Assembly (NCBI RefSeq): GCF_020382885.2
Contig: NC_058495.1
Span: 23,966,627 to 24,030,626 of the forward strand
Direction of reading: 5' to 3'
Length of the DNA: 64,000 nucleotides
Source of the DNA: Scatophagus argus
Lineage: Eukaryota > Chordata > Actinopteri > Scatophagidae
Positions 36,711-56,521 of the stretch are shown here, in pieces. The notes under the pieces were generated by a model that was not told where the DNA came from, ran no database searches, and worked only from the letters and a program-made list of their open reading frames with translations. The translations under genes were made by a program, and so were the position numbers. How positions within the stretch are numbered: the first letter of the stretch is position 1; each line of letters starts with the position of its first letter.

Positions 36711-37088
36711 ATAATTATCTTGGGGCGGCACGGTGGTGCAGTGGTTAGCACTGTCGCCTCATAGCAAGAGGGTTCCAGGTTCGAATCCCGGTCTGGGCCC
36801 TTCTATGTGGAGTTTGCATGTTCTCCCTGTGCCTGCGTGGGTTTTCTCCGGGTTCTCCGGCTTCCTCCCACAATACCAAAAACATGCACATTAGGTTAAT
36901 TGGCTACTCTAAATTGCCCCTAGGTGTGAGAGTGTGTGGTTGTTTGTCTTTGTGTGTTGGCCCTGCGATTGACTGGCGACCAGTCCAGGGTGTACCCCGC
37001 CTCTCGCCCGTAGTCAGCTGGGATAGGCTCCAGCTCCCCCGCGACCCTGACGGATAAGCGGTATAGAAAATGGATGGATAATTATCTT
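36711..37088 (+). mobile_element. tRNA-derived SINE with 11-bp target-site duplication
   Basis: The body is at about 36722-37077. The head has a Pol III A box (TGGTGCAGTGG) and a perfect B box (GGTTCGAATCC). The core includes GGAGTTTGCATGTTCTCCCT and CCTCCGG, and the tail ends in ATGGATGG. The target-site duplication ATAATTATCTT is perfect at both ends (36711-36721 and 37078-37088). The family is widespread in teleosts and resembles the V-SINE/DANA group. Removing one duplication and the body restores the TRIM 3' UTR sequence seen in the sister copies. Confidence 0.88.
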
Positions 37089-40000
37089 GAAAAGGAAAAG
37101 TCATCATCTACTGGTTGGAAACAAAAATTTTTTTATGAAAACTGAAATTCATAAACTTTTTGTCTATATGAAACATGTTGTATGTAGACATGACAACATG
37201 TTGTATGTATATATGTACATGTTGGAGCAGAAATGGATAATATATTAATATTCATACTGCAGCAAAAAATTTCAATGTGGTACCAAAAGCCGGCCTATGA
37301 ATCTGGAACTGCAAACAACATCAATTATGACTCCTTTTACCATCTTTTTATCAACCAATTTAAAACTCTTATTATCACAATGTAAAGTTAATAGGCCTAG
37401 CAGAAAAAACACCACTGTGCATATTGTGAGGGCTGCACAACCAGAAAGTAAACCTGGAAGACAAGAAACTTTTTAATTGTCTTTGTGGCAGGTATCAGTT
37501 GCTATTCCTACAGTGACTGGGGGGTGGGGGCAGGGATAACAGATTTAGATTATTGATTTTGATTCTCATACTGTTCTTCTTTCTCTGATGTTCTGCCTTG
37601 CATAACAATGAGATGATGCAGCTACAGTCTGTATGTATCCATGTTGTCGAGCTCTTCCAATACTGAATATCAGTGCTGATTTTTGATATTAAAAATTGAT
37701 ATTTGATATAAACAGGATATTGTCAAATAAAATGATGTGCATAGGAAGCTGTTCTTCCGTCTGTGGTGTGTTCATGAACTTTTAAGTCATATGTGTTGTA
37801 TTTATCAGGGCTAACGCTAAAGAATATCTTTTCTGAGCTGAGAGTTGCTGTTCACGTGAATTTTTAGAGTTTGGAACTCACTTTGAGAGGCTGCACAGAA
37901 CTAAACATGACCAGAAAACGGATACGCATATGCAAAATTAGTGGAGTGACTCTTCAGGGTAAGAAAAGAACGAGACGAGACGTTAATGTGCTCGGCTAGA
38001 TTATATTATTCTCTTAAAAAAGACTTCATTACAAGAATTGACTTCATTCATTCAGACGCAGTCAAAGTCTTAACACGTCCGTCACTCTCAATACTGTTAA
38101 TCACTAACTGCATAACAACATGGAACCACTGCACTCTGATGAAGGACCAGCGGATCTGGACAGACAAAGACACCTGACATCACTCACTGCATGTGTTTGT
38201 GGTCAGTAAGGACAAGTCAAATGGACACCTCACCTGTGGAGGTTTTCTTTCACTCCACCAGGCGTCTGTTGATTTAATATTGCCCCTGTTGAGCGTTAAA
38301 ATGTTTTTACAACAAGGCTGACACAAATCAAACACTGGGGCTCATTCATTTGAGTAGGAGTGAGGTCGACCTTCGACCGACTCTTCCCTTTATTTAAATA
38401 CCTCATGTTCAAAATGTCGGTGCTAAATGTTCAATTTGGCCACCTCAGTCAGTGAAAGAGAGAGCGAGATTTCTCTGCAATTTTTTGGAAGGATTGCCAT
38501 GAAATTTTGTTCCGAAATTTATGATCACCAGAGGATGAGTCCCAATGACTGGTGATCCTGTGAATTTTCATCTTCATGTTGCTAACAAGTCAAAGTTTTC
38601 ACTTGTCCCACAGTTCAGTTCATGGCATGTTACTACTAAAAGTTAAGACCGACCTCCGACCAGCCGCGGCTTGAGATAAACTAAAATGACGTGCTAAGAT
38701 GCTAAACGTTACCTGATAACATCAGCAGGTTAACGTCCAGTTGTTCCATATGCCAAAGGAAGGTAGGTGATGTACAGCTGAGACTGACAACAGAGTCTGA
38801 AAAGTCCAAAAATGGCCATAATACACAAAAAGATACACAAGATAAATACTTTTGATTTAGTGGACATGAACTTAATTCTAGCGCCACCACTGGGATCAAA
38901 TTTAGATTTTTAGCCCCTGTAGTGAAGATTTAGGAAGAGAAAAGACGTTTTTCCATTTTTCATCCATCAAACTATATTGTAAAGAACAGGGTTTGTCAGT
39001 TTGTAGACTGATATTCATCAAGCGTCTGATAAAGATTTTTTTGGACATTCCCATCAGGATGGTGATCAGAGGATCCGAAATATTTCATTACAAACTGTCT
39101 TTAAAGAGCAACATAACAGCAGGCTGAAAAGCATTGCTTCGCTGCCGTTTCACTTCTGTTGCACCTGTAATCACACCTGATAGTGATGTCACGCAGTCCT
39201 GGAGTGCACCTGTACGTCACTGTGGCACGGTGAGTGAGTTTAACCACTGGAGGTCAGCACAAACAAGATTTTCAGGGAGCATTAAGGTACTCTTTAAGTA
39301 ACACTAAACAAGACATTACTGCAAAGCAGAACATCCCACATGCAGCCTGAACATCTGGCTCAAATACGTGTAAACGAACTTGATAAACTGCAGCTTGTTA
39401 TAAAAAAGTCTGCTACATGTTGTTCAGCAGTAACCAGTTTGGCATTGAAGCGTACCATTTTCATGATAAAAACAGAGAACAGATCAAGTTTACCAAGGCA
39501 GCGAGACATACTTGATACCTCTTTAACTGCACATTACATTCATCAGCTAAAACATTCGCCAAATGACTTTTTAAGGTGTTGTGTTTACAGTGTTAAGTTC
39601 TGCTGACCCCGAGAGGCCAAAAATCAATCCATTCAACCAATACTGCATTTTGTTTAAAATGCCATCACACAAATCTCAAGAGTCATCAGTCACGATTCCA
39701 GTCTCTGCTACAGAAGATGAGCTCGCTGATACTCTGTAGCTGTCCAGGAAATGTAAATGCATAGTGAATTTAAACAGCAGTGTGTTCATATCGCTCTCTA
39801 AGCCCCAACCCCCAACAAATACACTTCACATTATTCCTCCACCACCTGACACACGACCAGTCCAGGTACACAAACCGCCTCCCTCGCCTTTTCTCTATTA
39901 AAGCAGTGTTCATGTGAGACATTAGCCATCCACCACATTCAGGACATTAGCGTTTGATGATTGATACCTGCAGCTCTGACAAAAGCATAAACCTTGCTGA

Positions 40001-40221
40001 CGGGTAAGGCTGCTTTTAGACAGATCACAAGCTCATCGTTTCAGACTGATGGATGGTGCAGCCAAGCAGGGCTAAAAATGAGTCCAAATTAATTACAAAA
40101 CGAGGGAAAAAAAACCTCTTTTGTTCCTTTTTCTCTCCTCCTCTTCCTCCTTCTATCCTCTCGCCTCTTTCTCTGGCACAGTGTGGATGTTCAGTCCTGT
40201 TCGATCCTGCTCCATCCGGCG
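37089..40221. other. Intergenic region between TRIM array and gmppb
   Basis: The first about 50 bp is the rest of the TRIM-like 3' UTR (ACTGGTTGGAAACAAAAA). The remainder is AT-rich with only short open frames. The gmppb 3' UTR must occupy part of the right end, roughly 39.7-40.2 kb, but I saw no clear AATAAA there. Nothing else is recognised. Confidence 0.55.
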
Positions 40222-48114
<7,893 letters not shown>

Positions 48115-51100
48115 TCAGGGGTTCCAGCGCAGGTCACAGATGAGGGCGATGTGGTCGGAGGGGTGTGCTACGCTGGGCAGAGCTTTGTAGGTGGTGACCT
48201 CCTGGTGGCTTGGCAGAGGAATCACCTGCTCCACCTGCACAGACACACAGAGACTTTGAGAACTGAGCCGTAACATCACCTTATGAAATGCTTTTGTCAA
48301 ACCTGTTAGCATTAGCTGCTGCCTGTTCACACCTTCACTTCGTACCTGCATTCTGTCCGGCTGTATGAAGATGTAGTCCAGGCAGCCTTGAAATCCTCCC
48401 ACGTAGTTTGTGTAGGCCGGCTTGCTGTAGGCGCTCAGCAGCGGAGGAAAAGTAGAGAGCAGCTCCATGCTGCAGGACTCCTCCGGCCCCGAGCTGCTCC
48501 AGTCTGCATGCTGCTGAGGGACTGCAGCCTCAGTGACCAGCTGGAACACACCTGCAGGCAGGAAGAGGAGAAAGGTACATTCCATCAAAACACGAAATGA
48601 GTTTTAACATTGCAAACTGGCAGAGACTGGTGTTAGTGTGGCCTTACCTGAGTCAGGGCTGGAGTTGAAGTCACCACAAAAGACCAGAGGGGCTCCAGGT
48701 GCGACCTCGCTGATCACATGACTCAGGTGTTGCAGGGCCACACCCATCTGAACCAGACGAACGTTCCCTCCTTTAGAGAAATATGAATTCAGTTTTTTGG
48801 GAAAATGCTCTCATGCAGATTAGGGTTGCAGGAGTCACCACTCTGCTTTCTTATATCACTCAGCTGTGTTCAGGGTCATGAGCATCAAAATTCTTGTAAC
48901 AAGCAACAACTACTCAGTAGGTATAAAATATCAGCTGTTAAGAAGTTCAAAAATAAGGACAAAACAATAGAAGAAAGGTAAAACTGGAACGAATAGCAAG
49001 AATATACAGACAGACAGTAAATATGTAGCAGTAAAAACTCAACAAGATGTTGTACCTTCTGGGCGCCAGTACAGGTGAGTGTTGGCCACACAGACCTTCC
49101 TGCCTGGTTTGTTCAGGTCCTCAAGCACACTCACCTGCAGAGAAATGAGCCAGAGGGTTTACAACACTGAGGCTGTCAACTAACAAGTATTTTTACTTTT
49201 GATTCATCTGTTCACTGACTAATCAATTAGTATATTAAACATCAGAAAGTAGCAAAAAAATGCAACAGTTTCCTAGAGGTCAGAAGTGCAGAACTGTAAA
49301 GCAAAAATCCCACGAGTTGGAGTCCTCTTCCAGATGACGAGCAGTACCTGCAGGATGGTCGACCTCTTCATCTTGTCCATCAGAGCGCCGTTCACGGAAA
49401 CCTTCTGCAGCAGCTCAGAATGGATGGGGTCAGAGGTCAACGCCTCGTTCAGCACGATGTCGTGTTGGCTCAGCAGCTGAAACTTTGACCTGAAAACACA
49501 ACATGATGTGATTTTTAAATCACCTCACTTAACTCCGAAAGGCTGAACGTCACACCAACTAAATGCTGTAGTTAGTGAAAGCGAAAAACCACACGGTGCT
49601 CAGACTGTTAGCTGCCGGAAGACCTGACCTGCGGTAGAAAGTGGCCAGTCCTTCATGCTGCTTCTCTTTGATCCTGAAAACGCCGTCCAGACCGAAGGCA
49701 TCCAGAGCTGGAGTCAGACTGTCTGTGAACACCCCTGAAGAGAATGAACAAAGTGGAAAATCATACATGCCCTGTAGATCATGATTCAGCAGAAATGATA
49801 ACTAAGACTGAGACTAACTTTGTAAGAATTAACTCTTCATCAGCTATTGATTTGGTTTTGTTGTAGAGAGTAATGAAAAGGGATGCTGTATGAGAATAAG
49901 ATCTAAAGCAATCTAGGCAATATCTCATCAGATTTAGTTTTGAACATAAACCACCACAAAACATGCAATTAACCACATTTATGACAACAAAGAGGAACCG
50001 GAGTTATCAACTGCTGTTTCCAAGCTAAAGTCTGAACTTTCTATCTTGACAAATGTTTAATGGAAATGTTTTCTTCCTGCAGAAAACAACTGGCTAAACG
50101 TACATTACACTGACTGACGGTACAAAATGTCTCACTGATTTTAAACATCGAGTCCTCACTGTGGTTTTAGAGCTTTGAGCCACAGCACAGGACTTGATAT
50201 TTTTCAGATATTCAGATAAATCTGACCAACCACAGTCAGTCCACTAGTTGTTCCTCCTCTGATTACCTTTGTCGACCTCCTGCAGACAGATGATGTCAGC
50301 GTTGTATCCGGCCAGCTCCTTCTTGATCAGGTTCTGTCTGTAGTCCAGCTGCAGGGCATAGGGGGCGCAGTACGGGTAAAGCACAGTCTTGGACAGTTCT
50401 GTCTGGGCGTAGACGTCAGCGAGGATATTGTAGGTCACGACCCTCACAGCCGGCCACTCCACCTCTTTCGCAGTGTACACGTGTCTGTTGTCGAACATGC
50501 ACACGCCTGGTCCGGCCTCTACAGCTCCCACCGAGACCAGGTCCTTGGCCAGGCCACTGCGTCTTCCATCTTTAGGCTTGCAGCACAGTTTAAGCCGGCA
50601 GCCGATGTCCTGATTGGACGGGACGTAGACTCTGCTGCTCCCTACCACTGTCCAACCACCATCCTGACCTGAAACTTCTCCAGCAGCTTCTGGGCTAAGA
50701 CAAGAAGAACAGGAGAGCGGAGAATATGATGGATTCATCACCGTTTGGTATGTTGCAGCCTCGAAACAGGACAGAAACAGACTGCAGAGTATAGTAAAGT
50801 CTAGTAAGAGTATAGCAAAGTATAGTAAAAAAAATTATCAGCGCTTGTTTAATGTGTCTATGTATGTCTCTATAAAGCAAATACAGTCTTGTTTATATGT
50901 TCTATGTTCTCCCTGGCCTACTGATTACACCCTCCCGTGTTCCTTATAAAATGTCTTACTTATGTATATCTGTACATATAATGTAAAGTAATGTAAGTAA
51001 GTGTAAAGTGTCTATAGCTTGTTATTGTCTGTACAGACTGAAAAACTACAGTGACACCAACAGCCGTAAACAAAGGCCTTGTATGTGTGAACAAACTTGG

Positions 51101-51746
51101 CCAATAAACGTGGCTTTGATTCTGATTTACTGCATAAATTCAGCATAAATTAACACCTTTCTCAGTGTCATTACCTTGCGTTTGGGACATTTTCTTTGTA
51201 CCATGTGAACTCGCAGTCTTGCAGGCTCCCAAACTCCACCTCCAGTTTGGGACAGGCGGGGTATCCGGCCATGAGGGACACCGGGAGCTCAGCGGTAGTG
51301 AAGGTGGGGCTGTTCCTCCGGATCGAGTATTTAACGTCTCCCACCTGCAGCACGGCTCCGTCCTGCCACGCCTCCGAGTTCGGCACCGTGTCGGCCACCT
51401 CAAGCCCTTCGTAGTACAGCTTCACCACGGTGGGCTCCGGGGGTTCGTCCTGCTGCTGGCCCTCCTTCTTCTTCGACTTCTTCGCCTTTCCTTGGCCCTT
51501 GGTGATGTTGTTCGAGATCCGGGACAGGACCTTGCCCAGCGCTTCGTCTTGGTCCCGCAGCATGTGCTTGTGACTGCCGTCCAGACAGAAGGAGATAGTG
51601 AGTTTGGGCTCCCCGGGGAGGCACCTCACCACGGCCGGCTCCATCGTGCCGAGGAGGCGGACGGTTCGGGTCACAGCACTCGGTGAGAAGGAGCAGGGCA
51701 GGCGGCGGGGAAGCAGCGTGAGAGCAGCGGAGAGGCAGTAAAACAT
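48115..51746 (-). CDS. pde12: 2',5'-phosphodiesterase 12, mitochondrial
   Basis: Eight coding exons on the minus strand: 51175-51746, 50267-50694, 49629-49734, 49348-49489, 49056-49134, 48648-48770, 48346-48551 and 48115-48234. They total 1776 nt, or 591 aa (human about 609). The N-terminus (MFYCLSAALTLLPRRLPC) is a basic mitochondrial presequence; an internal Met35 (MEPAVVRCLPGEPKL) matches a conserved block. The C-terminal exonuclease-endonuclease-phosphatase domain shows VTYNILADVYAQTE, DIICLQEVD (expected metal ligand Glu330), NTHLYW, CGDFNSSPDS and HPSDHIALICDL. The enzyme removes 2',5'-oligoadenylate and trims spurious poly(A) tails from mitochondrial RNA, acting in the matrix. All introns are GT-AG and phases agree. 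The intact catalytic motifs indicate an active protein. Confidence 0.95.
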
Positions 51747-52790
51747 GAAGTCCCCGGCGGCAGGACGATGACAGCAGGGATGAACTACGACTACGGAGGT
51801 AACGTTAGCAGTAGCCTGGCTGCGGAGCTATCCTCCAGATTCACCGGTTAGCCGGAATGCTAACGTCAAACGGCGAAGTTGACCTCCAGGTGTCCGATGC
51901 AAACCCGAGTGTTTCAACAATCAGGCTGTCGTTTTAATTAACGTGTACCATTGACAGGGGAAATTACGTTTGATGGTGCTACTTTCCCGTCCGGTTGATC
52001 CTGCTGAATGCCGCACAGTGCAGCCCTCGACTGAATGAAGGTCTGCTTGACTGCTTTAACTAAAACATTGTTTCCCACCTGGATGTCATCAGAGGATCCT
52101 CAGCTTTTTATCTGAGAATTAAGGCGAGAAAGACGCTAACTGGAAAAAAGGCGACCAGCTTCCCATCTGGGTGCGTGTTATACTAATTATACTAACTAAA
52201 AGCAAATTAAAAGTGGAACAATACTGTAAGAGGTTTCCGTTCCAGTCCTCTTTATTAATGTGGAATTGCAAAATTGCCACGATAGATGTCACAAAAGTTG
52301 GCAGGCTAAATTAGCTGTCAGTGCTTCTCCAGAAGTCCACATGAGCGGCTGCTTCTTCTTCGTTGTATTTTTCCTCCTTCTTCTTCTTCTTCTTCTACTA
52401 CTTCTTCTTCAATGAAATTTTACAACCTGGATACTTCTACACATATCACTGCCCCTACCGGACAGAATTAAATCTACATCAGCTGCTATTGAATCTCTTT
52501 GTTTTTCATTTTTTAATTTATATGCCTTATATGTCTATTCTTTATGTGCAGACAATACGTAATACAAATAACCACGAAGTAAGTCTGCAATTTATTTTTA
52601 TTCATATTTTTATCAAATTTGTTACAAAGACAATTAAAGAAATTCACTAATGGGCAAATAAAAAAAACACTAGAAATATATTTCAAAAATCCTGAGCTGA
52701 AAGTTTTCCATCACACCGAAGGTTTGGTGCCAGCTGTGTCTCCTCTTGAAGTGTATGTGATAAAAGTCTTTAATTATCTTCTTAGCCACT
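51747..52790. other. pde12 promoter and spacer before the atp6ap1l 3' end
   Basis: Bases 51747-51900 are CpG-rich and contain the probable pde12 start region. The rest is AT-rich and includes a CTT-repeat patch near 52375-52410. The atp6ap1l 3' UTR ends near AATAAA (minus strand, 52591-52596). No other gene is seen. Confidence 0.5.
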
Positions 52791-55700
52791 CTAAAGAATA
52801 TTTTTCTCAGTGACATTTTCCATGCAGCAGTGTTCAGGCTGCTCAGGGTTTTGAGGGAGGTAGATGTCGGCCTTGTGTTCGTCGTCATGCTCGATATGTT
52901 TCAGGTGGATGACCATGTGCAAGGCGTAGGCCAGGACCAGCAGCAGGATGAGGGAGGTGATGAGGCCCATCAGGATGGCTGGCGTCATGAAGGTGGCGCA
53001 GTCGCTCGCAGGAGAAAATTTACCGGAGGTGACGTTGAATGCCTGGATCTAAGGATGGGAGAGAGACATTTTTTTTAAAATGAAGAAGATAAAATTCAGA
53101 TCAAAGTTCAAATACAAATAAACATTTAAACAGTTTTTTGAAGGTGAATGCAAATTTTATTTTGTGTGTGTCAGTATCATGCAAACAAATTAATAAATAC
53201 ATTTTTGTTGTTTTGTTGGGATCTGAGATGACATTTTTTGGCCACTTGGGGGCAGTAGCAGCAATCAGTGAACACAGCACTAACATTAGCCCTGCTGAAC
53301 GTTTACTTCCTTTCTTTTGGCTCTGCTTTTGGTCTCCACCAGCTTGTAGAGATCGTATCCCACTATGTTCACCAGCTTGTCACTTAAAACAACCTGATGA
53401 GAGTGGTGACAGTGAACATGAAGTTGCAGGCTGGAAAACTAAAACGATGAGCTGCAAGAAGCTTTAACACTCTGCAGAGCTGAGTCAAACTGAAAAGTGA
53501 GGCAATAATCCTCTGTGGGTCCATCATCATGTGCGGACCATATGACTAAAAATGATTACTTTTGCCAAGTTATGATTGGACATTCACTATTCAGTGGAGG
53601 GGGTTCATGCACTGTCTGTTTAAAGCTCACAGCTTGTTCCCCAGATGTCACATATGATAGGGCTGCAGCTACATAAAAAAAATATATTACCTTGTAAATA
53701 TGAGTGAGTCTGCAGGTTAAACACACAGGTACCTGGAAGTTGGTGAAGGTGATGGCCCAGCGGCGGGCGTGGTCGGTGCTGGGCAGCAGCAGGGCGCTGT
53801 GGCGCTGCAGGCTGCTGACGTGGAGGCAGTGGTAGGAGGAGGAGGCAGGAGCATACACCTCACTGACGTTGAACACAGCCTCTTCAGAGGTGTTGTAGAG
53901 CAGAGAGACACTTTCCATCGAGAACCACCACTGACCTGAAGACTCGTAGAAAGTGTTGGACAGCTGCAGTCTGACATCAGAGGGACAAGACGAGTTAATA
54001 CTTAACATTTAACTCTTCAGGCTGTGCTAGCGTGGCTGTAGGCTCTTAAAGACTTAAAGATACCATTTTTCTTTATTGTTTTTTTAACCTCCTGATGTAT
54101 TTTATGGAGCCTTGTGAAACAAGATTAGAATTTTTTTTTGTGGGGGGGGGAGCAAAGTACCTGAGTAACAGTTAAATTAATGTAGTGAAGTGAAATTGGG
54201 CCTACAATATTTTACTCTGAAATGTAGTGGAGTATAGAAGTGTAATACTTAAGTACAAGGACCTCAAAATACTTTGTTAGTCTATCACTGGTTTACAGGA
54301 AAACTCCACAGGACACATTCAGAACAAATTTGCGGTTAAATCCGCATGGCTGCTGCTTTATCATCACATCTGATCATAAATCTGACTTGGTTTGTATTTT
54401 ACTGCATGATCAGCAGACAGATCGCATGACGTACCTGATGGACAGGCCTCTCAGATCCTCCACATCTCCAAACCTCATGACCAGCCTAATGAGGACAGAC
54501 AGACAGACAGACAGAGGGTCATCATCTTTTCTCTGAGGAGGAGGGATATCTGTTTGAGCTCTTGTACGTTTTCTGCTGCTTTTAAAGCTCTGTGCACATC
54601 AGACAGACAGGCAGACAGACGGGTCATTCAGACAGACATACGTGGCCTTGTCCTGCCGGCAGACAGACTGGCTGGTGTCGACGGGTTTCTGAGGGGAGAA
54701 GGCTCTCTCCGTCAGGTCCAGCTGCTTCTGCCTCTCATAGCGGAGAGACAGCTTCCTGGCCTGGAACAGGACGCATGGCTGCCCGTTGGACAACACCTGG
54801 TGGGCGGAGACAACAGTCTTACACCTGGGATCCACAAAATAAAACTCCACTATCAGCTTTTCAGAGTCACGGATTGGCTGATGGGTGGTGTGTACATGTG
54901 TAGCTGACATTTTTCTAGTACAGCAACAAATATCCAGTTTCCCCTCTCATGTTAAAGCCACACTGTGAGATTTTATTAAATCCTTTTGCTCTTTGTCGTA
55001 CCAGAGACAGCTGAGAGGATGGATAAGTTTAGTTTGAGTTTAGCGTAGTACAGACAGATCCACGACATGTTGAGCCGTAACACAAAGAGTGGAAGCAGAG
55101 ACTCCTGTTAGCATAGCTGCTAACCAAGCAAAAACACTTAGGATGTCATTTCCAGTACCAAAACTGAGATTTCACAAATATAAAAAATAATTAAAAATAA
55201 TACTGGGGACAAATAACAACTTGTCATTTTTGACCACCAATCCTGTGTAGATAAATTAATAACAGAATAAAAGTAGAATAATTAGCATTTCCGTAATGAG
55301 TGGGGGTTCAGAAACATGTTAATTAGACAACACCAACTCATGTTTGAAATGTTCTTTGTGAGTGTGTTTCTCATTTTCTGATGCCAGTCTTAATTGGTCA
55401 GTTAATCATCTAGAGACAGCGCCACCTTGAGGGGAGGGAAGGGAAGTGCAGCTCCAGGCATCTGAAGTAACTTCCTCTGTGATACATCTGCAGACCAGAC
55501 AGGAGGCTACAGAGGGAGAAAGGGAGAAAAAAAACAACCTTTCTGTTATCACGTGAAACATTATTTTACATATTTTTTATATTTAGTTATATTATATATT
55601 AAATTCAGCACTCTTTTCTGTGATACATTCACATAGAGGCACATGTGATTTTCCTGCACTTTGTTGCAAAGCACATTTCAATCCGCATTGTTGCCACACA

Positions 55701-56488
55701 TGAATGTTGATGAGAAAGTGCTGAATGAGCCGCCTGACACCTGAATACTGAGCTCTGATGTGCAGGCTTTTCCTTCTCATTCCGTGTCACTCATTCTCAT
55801 CGTCTTGTTTTTCTTCTTTCTATTTAAACATTACTTTTGTTCTTTCCTTTCTCAACTGATCTCAAAAAACAAAGCCATGGTCCACCTAAGTAAACAGTTA
55901 ACAGCATTAGTGGTTCTTTACCTGCCGACGTGTGGACTGTTGACCTGCAGGTACCAAACGCTCCTGCATCCACATTCCTCCATCACTCATCCCTTCATCT
56001 GCAATGACAGGGTGAATTTTATAACATAAGACAGGTTATAGTGCTTTAAAGCAAGTACAGCAAGTAAATATCACGTAAAACCTTTTTGACCATTAGGCCC
56101 CAAAATGAATGATCCAACTAAACATTTTTGTAGTTCCTGAAACATTTGCATCTGGAGACGCCAGCTTGCACCTAATGACATGTGGCAATTAATGATTTGT
56201 AGAAACCGGCAGACTAGTGACATTCAGTTGCCAGACATTCATATTTATGCAGGTATTCAGGGTTGCACCTGTTGAAGGTCGGATTTACTGTTCATTAGCA
56301 TTTTGCCTTATTTTGGTTTAATTATCTTACAGTCGGTGTCATGTTGTTTGCTGGCTGTTGCATTGTTCTGTCATACCACTACCGATGTGTCATATAGCTA
56401 TTTCCAAAATGTAAATTAATAAAGCAGTTGAACAAATACATACTTTAATGTTATTGTCGAGCACAGTATTGAAAGAATATAATGAAAT

Positions 56489-56521
<33 letters not shown>

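Noticed and set aside
36488-36751. 87-codon minus-strand frame across TRIM copy 4
   Set aside because: Antisense shadow of the SPRY remnant.
36734-36790. tRNA gene (A and B boxes present)
   Set aside because: The boxes belong to the head of the SINE; the cloverleaf is not complete and target-site duplications flank a longer element.
51165-51686. 173-codon plus-strand frame opposite pde12 exon 1
   Set aside because: Shadow of the GC-rich pde12 exon; low-complexity Leu/Arg-rich translation with no family resemblance.
51768-51798. Short ATG-led segment (ATGACAGCAGGGATGAACTA and on) ending in a GTAACG donor, divergent from pde12
   Set aside because: It could be the first exon of a divergent gene, but no matching plus-strand exon follows before the minus-strand atp6ap1l. 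Left as promoter sequence.
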